A stretch of 64,000 nucleotides of DNA from the NCBI RefSeq assembly GCF_032823475.1, contig NZ_CP127915.1, forward strand, positions 434,001-498,000. Direction: 5' to 3'. The notes beneath the pieces were generated by a model that saw only the letters and a list, made by a program, of their open reading frames with translations, had not been told where the DNA came from and searched no databases. The position numbers and the translations under genes are program-made. The DNA comes from Acinetobacter sp. SAAs474 (GTDB lineage: Bacteria; Pseudomonadota; Gammaproteobacteria; Pseudomonadales; Moraxellaceae). This document shows positions 1 to 8,457 of this stretch, one piece after another; the first letter of the stretch is position 1; each line of letters opens with the position of its first letter.

Positions 1-132
1 ACTGACTAAAATCACTAAACTTTTTGCTTTTGCAGTGCCTTGGGTATTTTTTAAGGCATATTGTGCTTCAATCAGGTCAACCGATAATTGGTCTTCAGCA
101 ATCATTTTAAAATCATTATTTTCAGTGACCAT
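1..132 (-). CDS. pap: Polyphosphate:AMP phosphotransferase (PPK2 family), N-terminal fragment
   Basis: Only the first 44 codons lie in the window; the gene runs off the left edge. The ATG is at 132-130 on the minus strand and the frame stays open to base 1. The segment reading DLIEAQYALKNT followed by AKSLVILVS strongly resembles, from memory, the N-terminus of the two-domain polyphosphate:AMP phosphotransferase described in Acinetobacter johnsonii, just before its first Walker A region. That enzyme makes ADP from AMP and polyphosphate. The catalytic parts are outside the window, so the call rests on this short match. It is divergent from the gene at 340, with a shared 207-base AT-rich gap between them. 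Confidence 0.7.
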   Translation of the reverse strand, partial: MVTENNDFKMIAEDQLSVDLIEAQYALKNTQGTAKAKSLVILVS

Positions 133-339
133 TATTATACTCTTGGCTTTATAGTCATGTGATTATAACTTGATCTATATCATTTTTTTGTGTTTTTACA
201 TTATTAAAATAATATAATTAAAATAATATATTTTTATCATAAAACTATTGGATTATTCACAATTAGTGATCCAATGCTATAGCTGCTTTAAACAGATCGT
301 TTTACACTTCCTGTTTAGCTCAACATCTTAAGGACATAT
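133..339. other. Divergent intergenic region, AT-rich
   Basis: This gap separates the minus-strand PPK2-type gene from the plus-strand gene at 340. It is very AT-rich, with runs such as ttattaaaataatataatta near 200-225, and must hold promoters for both directions. I could not assign a convincing -35/-10 pair. A Shine-Dalgarno-like AAGGA lies just upstream of the ATG at 340. Confidence 0.4.
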
Positions 340-1044
340 ATGGCTAAGCTTGCTGTATTCGATACGCTTTTAGAACGTTACCATCAGTTGGATTATCATC
401 GTGATCAAAAAATTTTTCAGCGATTACAAGAAGTACAATCATGGAAACGTACACGTCTTCAATACACGCATCGACAACTATTCTCAGAAAAAGCCAATGT
501 CATGATGGCAGAATATTTTTTAAATCGTTTATATGGTGGTCCAGATTTTGATCAATTGGCAGCACAAATTGCACGCTTAATGCAATTTGCCCATAAGGCG
601 GAAAAACTGATTCCAGAAAATGCGCTTAAAACAGGAACATTAGCCATTTCATTGGCAATTTTAGCCGTACAGCTCGATGAGGATATTGCCGTACAACTAT
701 TAAAAGACTACCCAGCATCCCAAGCCATTGATGATGAAATGATGCGTCTAAGCTATTTAAAACTCGACCAGCTGAATAGCCGTCAAACCCAATTAAAGAT
801 GCTTAATGAACTGGGGCTATATTTAGATCGATATATGCGTTCATTTATGATTTATACCGCCTTTAAAATGTGTAAAAGTACCGCATATAAATATCAGTTT
901 ATAGCCATGTATCAATTTATAGAGGAAGGTTTCGCTGCGATTAAGCCACTCAAATCTGCTGAAAAATTTATTCATCTATTTACCTCACTAGAACAAAAAG
1001 TGATTGAGAAAGTGCATACAGGCCACCCAGATCCATTTAAATAA
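340..1044 (+). CDS. Conserved protein of unknown function (FFLEELY-motif-like)
   Basis: A 234-residue, mostly helical soluble protein with no signal peptide or membrane segment. Around residues 57-68 it reads AEYFLNRLYGGPDF, which resembles the motif naming the FFLEELY-motif protein family, an uncharacterised family common in Acinetobacter; here the motif is diverged. I recognise no catalytic signature. The ATG at 340 has an AAGGA ribosome site a few bases upstream. It precedes ubiE by 130 bases on the same strand, so co-expression with the ubi genes is possible, but a role in quinone synthesis is not supported by anything visible. Confidence 0.7.
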   Translation: MAKLAVFDTLLERYHQLDYHRDQKIFQRLQEVQSWKRTRLQYTHRQLFSEKANVMMAEYFLNRLYGGPDFDQLAAQIARLMQFAHKAEKLIPENALKTGTLAISLAILAVQLDEDIAVQLLKDYPASQAIDDEMMRLSYLKLDQLNSRQTQLKMLNELGLYLDRYMRSFMIYTAFKMCKSTAYKYQFIAMYQFIEEGFAAIKPLKSAEKFIHLFTSLEQKVIEKVHTGHPDPFK

Positions 1045-1174
1045 GCTAAACTAGGACGATTTTTCTGTATATTATTCATAACAATCGTATGATGATTGCT
1101 GTACAACGACCAATAATCTGTCATCATGCATGCACTGCAACATTTAACCCTATTTTTTGTTAGGAGTGACTCGA

Positions 1175-2116
1175 ATGTCGAATGAAGACCAAACACTGAC
1201 TACAACAACCAAGTCGACACAACATACAGACACAGTGAGTCCATTCTTGACTGAGCCACTTCCTCAAGGTGCGCCTCAAGGACAACAACAGTCTTTACAG
1301 CAGCAAGTAGATACTCCGACGAATACAGCTATTCCTAAATATAATCTACCACGTGGTGCCGATAGTGGCCGTGTAGGTCATACTACTCACTTTGGCTACC
1401 AAACGGTAAACAGTGAAGAAAAAGCACAAAAAGTTGCTGAGGTTTTTCATTCTGTTGCCAGCAAATACGATATTATGAATGACCTGATGTCATTTGGTAT
1501 CCATCGTTTATGGAAACGTTTTGCCATTAATATGTCTGGTGTACGTCGTGGTCAGCATGTCCTTGATATTGCTGGTGGTACAGGTGATCTTGCCAAAGTA
1601 TTTAGTCGTGAAGTTGGTCCAAGCGGTCATGTGGTGTTGTCAGATATCAACGAATCAATGCTGAATGTAGGACGTGATCGTTTAATTAATGCAGGCTGTA
1701 GCAATGTTGATTTCGTACTGGCCAATGCAGAAACGCTGGAACCTTTTGCAGATAACAGTTTTGATTTAGTCACTATTTCTTTTGGTCTACGCAATGTAAC
1801 AGATAAAGATGCTGCACTTGCTGCAATGTATCGTGTCCTCAAACCAGGCGGCCGTTTACTAATTCTAGAGTTCTCTAAACCAGTATTTGAACCATTCTCT
1901 AAACTGTATGACTTATATTCATTCACAGCATTACCAATCATGGGTAAAATTGTTGCAAATGATGCGGAAAGTTATAAATATCTAGCAGAATCGATTCGTA
2001 TGCATCCTGATCAACGTACCTTAAAAGGCATGATGGAACAAGCAGGTTTCCAAAATTGTGACTATCATAATTTAACTGGCGGTATTGTTGCTGTCCATCG
2101 TGGTTTTAAACTATAA
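1175..2116 (+). CDS. ubiE: Ubiquinone/menaquinone C-methyltransferase UbiE
   Basis: SAM-dependent C-methyltransferase of ubiquinone (and, where present, menaquinone) synthesis. The Rossmann motif I DIAGGTGD is at residues 131-138, and the UbiE signatures [18 protein letters not shown] and FGLRNVTD are present. I chose ATG 1175 because TAGGAG at 1161-1166 sits 8 bases upstream; an in-frame TTG at 1157 overlaps that site. The protein is 313 residues against about 250 in E. coli. The excess is a roughly 62-residue Thr/Gln/Pro-rich N-terminal tail that looks disordered; the conserved core starts at TTHFGYQT. It heads a ubiE-ubiJ-ubiB run with gaps of 19 and 12 bases, clearly an operon. Confidence 0.95.
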   Translation: MSNEDQTLTTTTKSTQHTDTVSPFLTEPLPQGAPQGQQQSLQQQVDTPTNTAIPKYNLPRGADSGRVGHTTHFGYQTVNSEEKAQKVAEVFHSVASKYDIMNDLMSFGIHRLWKRFAINMSGVRRGQHVLDIAGGTGDLAKVFSREVGPSGHVVLSDINESMLNVGRDRLINAGCSNVDFVLANAETLEPFADNSFDLVTISFGLRNVTDKDAALAAMYRVLKPGGRLLILEFSKPVFEPFSKLYDLYSFTALPIMGKIVANDAESYKYLAESIRMHPDQRTLKGMMEQAGFQNCDYHNLTGGIVAVHRGFKL

Positions 2117-2135
2117 AAGAAAAGGCATATAGCTC

Positions 2136-2810
2136 ATGTGGTCTATTCTCGTACTGGGTGCTGCTGAAAAATGTATAAATCAGCTGATTGATTTGGACGC
2201 CATTACGCGAATTCAAATCAATGGCTTGCAAGGTCAATTATTACGTGTGGTGATTGATTCGCCACAAATGGCGATTGATGTCTTCTTTGATCAAGGAAAA
2301 GTCCGTTTATCAACAACACCCACTGGTCAAGCGACGCAGTCGACCTTGTTTGAACAACGTCCGTTTGATCAAGCGGATACAATTATGGATGCAACAGCAA
2401 CCTTACATGTCACAAACTTGGTTGAACTGATTAAATTACTAATCACAGATGATGTAGGTAATATTCCATTACAAGGTGATTTTCGTATCTTACAAGAAAT
2501 TAAACGGATTATTGATCAGGCTGAACCTGATCTTGCCGCGCAATTATCACTGTGGGTCGGACCGGCATTAGCACATGAAATTTCTAAAATTCAAAAGCTC
2601 CCGAAACAGATCAAACGTAGCGTTTCCAGTCATTTATTTTTTGCTCAAGACGCCTTAAAAGAAGACAGTGGTCTATTTGCGCTGCGTTGGCAAATGGATG
2701 ATCTCAATCAAGATACCCGTATTTTCAATCAAAACTTAGATCGTGCTGAAGCAAAAATTCAACGACTGCAGCAATTGATTGAAACACTTCCAAAAACTCC
2801 TCACAACTAG
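2136..2810 (+). CDS. ubiJ: Ubiquinone biosynthesis accessory factor UbiJ (SCP2 domain)
   Basis: A 224-residue soluble protein with an N-terminal SCP2-like sterol-carrier domain (about residues 10-110, containing DVFFDQGKVRLS and GDFRILQEIKRI) and a C-terminal helical, coiled-coil-like part (RAEAKIQRLQQLIE). UbiJ proteins bind hydrophobic quinone intermediates and act with UbiK in the soluble Ubi complex. Assignment rests on domain character and on its invariant place between ubiE and ubiB. It starts 19 bases after ubiE and ends 12 bases before ubiB. Confidence 0.85.
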   Translation: MWSILVLGAAEKCINQLIDLDAITRIQINGLQGQLLRVVIDSPQMAIDVFFDQGKVRLSTTPTGQATQSTLFEQRPFDQADTIMDATATLHVTNLVELIKLLITDDVGNIPLQGDFRILQEIKRIIDQAEPDLAAQLSLWVGPALAHEISKIQKLPKQIKRSVSSHLFFAQDALKEDSGLFALRWQMDDLNQDTRIFNQNLDRAEAKIQRLQQLIETLPKTPHN

Positions 2811-2822
2811 GTAATTACATCT

Positions 2823-4445
2823 ATGATTCCGCATGTTTCACGTTTACTCGAACTTTGGCGTATTGCTGCGCACTATAGACTCGACACGTTGTTTCCTGCA
2901 GATGAATTACCCGAAAAAGCTCGCCATGTTATCAGTATTATCCGGATGCATCCTGCGGCTTGGTCAAGCAAGGAACGTAAAAACCCGCTCAAGCTGAAAC
3001 AAGCACTTGAAGATATGGGACCTTTGGCGATTAAGTTAGGACAGTTATTATCTACCCGTCGTGACTTAATTCCGCCAGAAATTTTACAACAACTGGTGTT
3101 ATTACAAGATCGTGTTAAGCCCTTCCCTTCCAATATTGCCAAAATGCGTATTCAACAGGGATTAAAAGCGGATATTGCGACATTGTTTAGTCGTTTTGAT
3201 GAACAGCCATTAGCTGCGGCTTCTATTGCACAAGTGCATACAGCTGCTTTACATGATGGCCGTGAAGTCATTGTTAAAGTGACTCGTCCTCATATTCGCG
3301 CACAAATTTTACAAGATTTCGAGATTCTGGCTTGGTTAGGAGAGCGTCTAGAAAAACGTCTAGAAAGTGCTCGTGCACTGCATTTAGCTGAAATTATTCA
3401 AGACTATCGGCATATTATTTTAAAAGAACTGGACCTGAGTTTAGAGGCCGACAATACCCGTCGTATGCGTCATTACTTTACCGGTTCAACCATGATGTAT
3501 GTCCCTGAAGTCTATATGGACAGTAAAGATGTGATGGTCGCTGAGCGTATTATCGGCGTACCGATTTCAGATACTGCAACCTTTGACCGTTTAGGCATGG
3601 ATCGTGCAGATTTGGCGCGTAAAGGATTAACCATTTTCTTTACCCAAGTATTTCGTGACAACTTCTTTCATGCAGATATGCATCCTGGCAATGTATTTGT
3701 TGAAACCCTGCATCCAGCAAACCCACGCTTTATTGCACTCGACTGTGCCATTATGGGGGAGCTATCTAAACATGACCAAATGACTGTGGCACGTATGCTA
3801 TTGGCTGTGATGAATAGCGATTTCATGCAACTGATTCAAATTGTGCATCAAGCTGGATGGATTCCGCCAGGTACAGATCAAGATGCACTGGCACGTGAAA
3901 TGCGACGTACTGTTGGTCCAATGGTCTCTAAGCCCATGCATGAACTCGATTTTGCTGGCATCTTATTAGAAGTGATGGACATTGCGCGACGCTTTCATTT
4001 AGAAATTCCGCCACAATTAATGCTCTTACTCAAAACATTGGTACATGTTGAAGGTTTAGGAACAGATTTGTATCCAGATCTAGATATTTGGAGTTTGGCT
4101 AAACCCATCTTAACAGATTGGGTAAAAGCACAAATGAATCCACAAAAAAATCTGAAAGAACTGGGACAAAAATTACCAGACTTGCTGTTAGGTGCACAAG
4201 ATTTACCTAGCCTGATGATTGATAGCTTAAATGGTTTAAAAAATCAATCTGCTTGGCATGCAAAACAAATTCATGAATTACAAACTATACGTTTGCAAAT
4301 GGAAAGCCAGCATAAACGTAGTTGGATTTTTGGTACCATCATCGCCATGCTGTTAGTCATTGCGATCATTACACCTTGGTATGTTGGCATCATCATGCTG
4401 ATCTTAAGTAGCCTATTGTCGATATGGCGACTGGCCAAACCTTAA
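2823..4445 (+). CDS. ubiB: Ubiquinone biosynthesis protein UbiB (ABC1/ADCK atypical kinase family)
   Basis: A 540-residue UbiB with the family's KLGQ motif (71-74), alanine-rich AAAS loop (131-134), invariant lysine near 152 in VIVKV, and HADMHPGN catalytic segment (283-290). The DFG-equivalent reads DCAIMG (307-312); E. coli UbiB has, as I recall, DCGIVG, so the glycine is replaced by alanine. Two C-terminal hydrophobic helices (about 498-535) anchor it in the inner membrane. UbiB acts as an ATPase that helps extract or deliver CoQ intermediates. It is the last gene of the ubiE-ubiJ-ubiB run; a perfect 10-bp inverted repeat follows at 4485-4515. Confidence 0.95.
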   Translation: MIPHVSRLLELWRIAAHYRLDTLFPADELPEKARHVISIIRMHPAAWSSKERKNPLKLKQALEDMGPLAIKLGQLLSTRRDLIPPEILQQLVLLQDRVKPFPSNIAKMRIQQGLKADIATLFSRFDEQPLAAASIAQVHTAALHDGREVIVKVTRPHIRAQILQDFEILAWLGERLEKRLESARALHLAEIIQDYRHIILKELDLSLEADNTRRMRHYFTGSTMMYVPEVYMDSKDVMVAERIIGVPISDTATFDRLGMDRADLARKGLTIFFTQVFRDNFFHADMHPGNVFVETLHPANPRFIALDCAIMGELSKHDQMTVARMLLAVMNSDFMQLIQIVHQAGWIPPGTDQDALAREMRRTVGPMVSKPMHELDFAGILLEVMDIARRFHLEIPPQLMLLLKTLVHVEGLGTDLYPDLDIWSLAKPILTDWVKAQMNPQKNLKELGQKLPDLLLGAQDLPSLMIDSLNGLKNQSAWHAKQIHELQTIRLQMESQHKRSWIFGTIIAMLLVIAIITPWYVGIIMLILSSLLSIWRLAKP

Positions 4446-4484
4446 ATCATCTATTGATTTGATGCATGCTTAATTGGCAGTGTA

Positions 4485-4515
4485 ATTGACCAAACCATAA
4501 ATTGATTTGGTCAAT
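4485..4515. terminator. Stem-loop between convergent ubiB and the zinc-ribbon gene
   Basis: ATTGACCAAA (4485-4494) and TTTGGTCAAT (4506-4515) form a perfect 10-bp stem with an 11-base loop. No T-run follows on either strand, so it may be a weak bidirectional terminator or RNA-stabilising hairpin between convergent genes. Confidence 0.4.
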
Positions 4516-4574
4516 ACTGCATCATACTCGATATTCAATATTGCTATTCGGCACATCTCAGCATGATTGATGCA

Positions 4575-4784
4575 TTAGACACCTTCTGTTTGTGGCGTTG
4601 GTACCACTGTCACATCGGGTTCTGAATCAGTAAAAGCCCAAATCATTCCTGCAACCAATAACAGAATAATACAAAACCATGCCATTATTTGATTGGTTCG
4701 AGATGGCTTTTCACCACAATTTTCACATGCTTTACTCGGATGGGTCAGTGTTGCATGACATTTTTTACATTTTTTTGACGTCAT
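4575..4784 (-). CDS. Small zinc-ribbon membrane protein
   Basis: A 69-residue protein with two CxxC knuckles near the N-terminus (CKKC at residues 6-9 and CENC at 20-23), a typical short zinc ribbon, followed by one hydrophobic helix (about 34-51, MAWFCIILLLVAGMIWAF) and a short acidic/Pro tail. This fits a cytoplasmic zinc ribbon anchored by a single transmembrane segment. Function unknown. It stands alone, convergent with ubiB. The ATG is at 4784-4782. Confidence 0.7.
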   Translation of the reverse strand: MTSKKCKKCHATLTHPSKACENCGEKPSRTNQIMAWFCIILLLVAGMIWAFTDSEPDVTVVPTPQTEGV

Positions 4785-5080
4785 AATCGTTCCAAATATA
4801 TCGATTTATACTATTAAAAGACTTTAAATTTATGATTTATCTATTCTATTAAAATGGCATCATAAATATTGATTGCTCATCAAGCAAGCCTAAAATACTA
4901 ATAGTCTTATCAAGTGATTTATTTTGTAATAAATCCAAGATTACTCGCCATAAAATGGCAGGATAGTGCAAAATTTTTCATTGTTATCATTCTACTTAAA
5001 ATAACAAAATGATGCTTTTATTTTATCCAATAATCACGCTATTTTAATTCTGCACATCCATAAAATTAGAGACTTAACTC

Positions 5081-5683
5081 GTGAATAATTTATTCCAAAA
5101 ATTAATTGAAAATCGTCGTAGTATCTACGCAATTGGTAAACAGGTACAACTGAGTAATGAACAATTAACAACACTTATTCAGCAAGCGATTATCTACGCA
5201 CCTTCTGCCTTTAATTCTCAATCCTCTCGTGCTGTGATTTTATTTGGTGATGAGCATGAAAAATTTTGGCAACTGGTCTTTGAAAAATTACAAGAATTTT
5301 TGTCAAATGATGATGCCATCAAAGCCACTCAGCAAAAAATTGCTAGCTTTGCTGCTGGTGTCGGTACCGTGTTATTCTTTGAAGATCAAGAAATCGTACA
5401 AAGATTACAAGAGCAATTCCCATTATATGCCGACAATTTTCCAGTTTGGTCAGAACATTCCACAGCAATTGCTCAATTTGCTGTATGGACTGCACTCGCA
5501 GAACAAGGGATCGGAGCATCACTGCAACACTATAATCCAATTATAGACAATAACGTCCATGCTGAATGGGAGATACCATCAAATTGGAAATTACGTGCTC
5601 AGCTTGTTTTTGGTTCAATTGAAGCTGCAGCAGGCGAAAAATCATTTATTGACAATGATACTCGCTTTAAAGTCTTTCAATAA
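5081..5683 (+). CDS. Nitroreductase family protein (FRM2/HBN1-like)
   Basis: A 200-residue FMN-dependent nitroreductase-fold protein. It has the N-terminal ENRRSIYAI motif for FMN phosphate binding, the segment APSAFNSQSSRAVIL, and a C-terminal SEHSTAIAQFAVWTALAEQGIG segment, the pattern of the FRM2/HBN1-like group. The start is GTG at 5081; there is no in-frame ATG early in the protein and only a weak ribosome site (AGAG). Substrate cannot be told from sequence. It appears monocistronic, with two hairpins downstream (5759-5800 and 5891-5926). Confidence 0.85.
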   Translation: MNNLFQKLIENRRSIYAIGKQVQLSNEQLTTLIQQAIIYAPSAFNSQSSRAVILFGDEHEKFWQLVFEKLQEFLSNDDAIKATQQKIASFAAGVGTVLFFEDQEIVQRLQEQFPLYADNFPVWSEHSTAIAQFAVWTALAEQGIGASLQHYNPIIDNNVHAEWEIPSNWKLRAQLVFGSIEAAAGEKSFIDNDTRFKVFQ

Positions 5684-5758
5684 CCACTGAACCAGCCTCT
5701 TCAGGCTATGCTTAATGATCTATATTATTAAAGCAGTTTAAAAATGATGTGACTAAAA

Positions 5759-5800
5759 CAACGGCATATACACAAATCTTGATACTGTGGTATGCCGTTG
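5759..5800. repeat. Perfect 10-bp inverted repeat
   Basis: CAACGGCATA (5759-5768) and TATGCCGTTG (5791-5800) flank a 22-base spacer, and the pairing can continue with CACA/TGTG across a small bulge. There is no T-run directly after it. It lies in the 307-base gap between the nitroreductase and patatin-like genes. It could be part of a transcript 3' end, a regulator site or a mobile-element relic. Confidence 0.45.
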
Positions 5801-5890
5801 GATTAAACATCTTATTTAAGCTGATAAGACATCAAGCATCGCATTGTGTTGGTGCTATTTTTATCAATTGCATCGTGTAGATGTTATTTT

Positions 5891-5926
5891 AAATCACATG
5901 ACTATCAAGTCACGCTGTGATTTTTA
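5891..5926 (+). terminator. Probable Rho-independent terminator
   Basis: AAATCACA (5891-5898) pairs with TGTGATTT (5916-5923), and within it TGAC pairs with GTCA around a 6-base loop with a 3-base bulge. A run of T follows. It is 208 bases downstream of the nitroreductase stop and 65 bases before the patatin-like ATG, so it may end the upstream transcript. Confidence 0.45.
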
Positions 5927-5990
5927 TCGCCATTGCTGTCCTTCAATACTTGATTACAATTTATATATATCTTAATAATTTACATTAATT

Positions 5991-7070
5991 ATGACTTATA
6001 TTCTCAAGCAACACCCCCCTGCACTTTCGATTCGTGCAGGATCTATTGCAAAGCAACTGATTCAGCAAGAAGGTTTACATGCCGCACAAGTTGATATTCT
6101 TCCCGGTGCAGCGGGTGGTCCTAAAGGACTGGGAATTCAAGGTTTAGACCAAGCCATTTTTGGAGATTTTTTACCACAAGCGCCTCAACGCCGAACATTG
6201 ATTGGTTCTTCAATTGGTAGTTGGCGCTTTGCCAGTATTATGGCTTTAGGTGCCAAAGCAGGGACCGAGCGCCTTGCACAGTTGTATACACAACTGTCTT
6301 TTCATAACAAGATGACCCGCTTTGAGGTGGGTGAAATTTGCCAAAATATGATTAATACACTGATTGATCATCAACAACACCAATTGATCCATCATCCAGA
6401 CTACCATTTAGCCGTACTTGCTGTGAAATCACAACATATCTTTAATAGTGATAAAACCTTTGCATTGTTTGCCTCAGTTTTAGGGATTGTTGGTAGTAAT
6501 GCCATTGCCCGAAAACATAATCGTTTCTTTATGCAACGTGTAATTAGTCAACCCCAGTTTGGTGCACAATTTCAGGTTAATGATGACTTTCCCACACTCT
6601 ATCAAAGCTTAACACAAGAAAATGTCATTCCATGGTTAATGGCATCGGCTTCAATTCCAATTGCAATGTCTGCTGTACGTAATATTCCAGATGCCCCAGA
6701 TGCCAGTTATCGTGATGGTGGACTGATTGACTACCACCTCGATCTACCTTTTCAAAGTAAAGGGATTGTCCTCTATCCTCATTTTAGTGAGCAGATTATC
6801 CCGGGTTGGTTTGATAAAATGTTTAAAAGCCGTCAGGCCAATCCTACAAATCAAGCACGCACATTATTACTGTCACCATCTGCCGAATATTTACAAAATT
6901 TACCGCTAGGGCGTTTGCCTGATCGTAAAGACTTTACTCAAAAAGGCTTGAGTAATCAGCAGCGTATAAAAATGTGGCAACAATGTATTGCTGAAAGTCA
7001 GCGTCTTGGAGATGAGTTTTTAGAATTGGTTGAAAAACAAAATATCGCAGCAGTACTGCATAATTTATAA
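5991..7070 (+). CDS. Patatin-like phospholipase / acyl hydrolase
   Basis: A 359-residue protein with the complete patatin signature: the glycine-rich oxyanion region GAAGGPKGLG (39-48), the nucleophile motif GSSIG (72-76, Ser74) and the catalytic Asp in DGG (242-244). Patatin-family enzymes hydrolyse phospholipid or other acyl esters. I see no signal peptide, so it is probably cytoplasmic. It is a single-gene unit on the plus strand facing the convergent EamA gene at 7113. The start is ATG 5991; no strong ribosome site is visible. Confidence 0.85.
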   Translation: MTYILKQHPPALSIRAGSIAKQLIQQEGLHAAQVDILPGAAGGPKGLGIQGLDQAIFGDFLPQAPQRRTLIGSSIGSWRFASIMALGAKAGTERLAQLYTQLSFHNKMTRFEVGEICQNMINTLIDHQQHQLIHHPDYHLAVLAVKSQHIFNSDKTFALFASVLGIVGSNAIARKHNRFFMQRVISQPQFGAQFQVNDDFPTLYQSLTQENVIPWLMASASIPIAMSAVRNIPDAPDASYRDGGLIDYHLDLPFQSKGIVLYPHFSEQIIPGWFDKMFKSRQANPTNQARTLLLSPSAEYLQNLPLGRLPDRKDFTQKGLSNQQRIKMWQQCIAESQRLGDEFLELVEKQNIAAVLHNL

Positions 7071-7112
7071 TATAAATGAAAAGCACATGATGGTATATCC
7101 AGTCATATACTG

Positions 7113-8006
7113 TCATGTATCATCCAGCAGATCTCGGTGCTGTTTTTTCCCTGTCGATACACAATATAGCCCAACTAAAATTAAACTCACTGCTGGCACC
7201 AACATATTGCTTAAACGTTCATGTAAAAAAATAAAACCCAAAAAAATACCGACTAAGGGCACTAAATAATTGGTTGTGGCAGTAAACACGGTACCGATCT
7301 GATCAATTAAGTAATACATTAAGATTAATGCGCCCGCAGTTGAAATGAAAGCTAATCCTAAAATAGACCACCATGGAGCAGTCCATATGAGTTTAGGCAA
7401 TGGCATCAAAGATAACATCGGCAATAACAATAAAGAGGCTAAACTTAAAACACCACAACCAATTAACGCAGGTGCTAAAACCGAAAGAGCCTTACTTTTA
7501 TAGATTGAAAATGCATAACAAATTGCAGCCACAAAACAAGCCACATGCCCCCACAACCCATGAGAAAAATTACTCAGTAAATCATTTATAAACAATAAAA
7601 TTACCCCAATAAAACCCAAAAACAAACCGAGATAAGCACGTAAACTAAAACCGATATTTTTTCTAAAAATCACTTCAAAAATAGAGACAAAAATTGGAAT
7701 CAATGCCATATAAATTGAAGCAACACCGCTTGCAATATACTGACCCGCCCAAGCAATCAATAAAAAAGGTATGATCACTGAACTTAAACTGAGTAATAAT
7801 AAAATAGGAAAATGTGCTTTTACGACTGAAAAAATATCGCTATATCGATAAAAAACAAATAAGTAAATACATGGTAATGCAAGTATTATCCGTAAAAAAA
7901 CTACATTAAAAGGATTCAGGAAACTTACGGCTATTTTAATAAATAAAAATGCGGCACCTTGTAATACGCCCAATAATAACAATAAAAATAGATACTTTTT
8001 TTCCAC
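7113..8006 (-). CDS. EamA/DMT-family transporter
   Basis: A 297-residue protein with about ten hydrophobic helices in two EamA repeats; the C-terminal repeat ends with PLVGIFLGFIFLHERLS and a conserved glutamate in the HE motif. It is an inner-membrane drug/metabolite transporter of unknown substrate and one of four DMT-type transporters in this window. It is convergent with the patatin-like gene. Base use is A/T-rich, like its surroundings. Confidence 0.85.
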   Translation of the reverse strand: MEKKYLFLLLLLGVLQGAAFLFIKIAVSFLNPFNVVFLRIILALPCIYLFVFYRYSDIFSVVKAHFPILLLLSLSSVIIPFLLIAWAGQYIASGVASIYMALIPIFVSIFEVIFRKNIGFSLRAYLGLFLGFIGVILLFINDLLSNFSHGLWGHVACFVAAICYAFSIYKSKALSVLAPALIGCGVLSLASLLLLPMLSLMPLPKLIWTAPWWSILGLAFISTAGALILMYYLIDQIGTVFTATTNYLVPLVGIFLGFIFLHERLSNMLVPAVSLILVGLYCVSTGKKQHRDLLDDT

Positions 8007-8457
8007 GATTTAATCTCGAAATGCAAATGTTTCGTGTATGAGGATTTGAGTAAATTTTTAAGCATCTTCTCATTCAGACTTATCTTGCATAAAGCCCTCA
8101 CTTTTCTATTTTTAATTAAATGTGATGCATTTCACTTTTTATAACATAAAACAAGATAAAAGAAACAAAATAGTAAAAATCATCCAACCTATCAATCAAT
8201 CTAGGGATAAGAATTACCGTACGATTGATCTAGATCATCGGTCAATCAGCGAGATTACCCATGCTTTATCATCTGGAATCTCGTCTTTTAAACTGAATAT
8301 CCTCATAGCGCTAAAACAGTAATCTCACTACTCAGTGGCACTGCAATCGATTACAATAGGCTTAGATTTTTTCCCTCTTACGCTATGAATGCCGTAGACT
8401 ATAAAATCTACTCGGTATTCCAATCGATATTTTTTCAACATTTTTGGTGAAACACTC
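8007..8457. other. Intergenic region upstream of hisIE and the EamA gene
   Basis: This 451-base gap separates divergent genes. It holds a perfect 12-bp palindrome, TGATCTAGATCA (8226-8237), flanked by GATTGA (8223-8228) and TCAATC (8242-8247) as a wider inverted repeat. That suggests a regulator site, but no regulator is encoded nearby. A short open frame at 8122-8322 lacks a ribosome site and protein character. Confidence 0.4.

Noticed and set aside
8122..8322. A 66-codon plus-strand frame upstream of hisIE
   Set aside because: It has no ribosome site, runs across the palindrome at 8226-8237, and its translation has no protein character; probably chance in AT-rich DNA.
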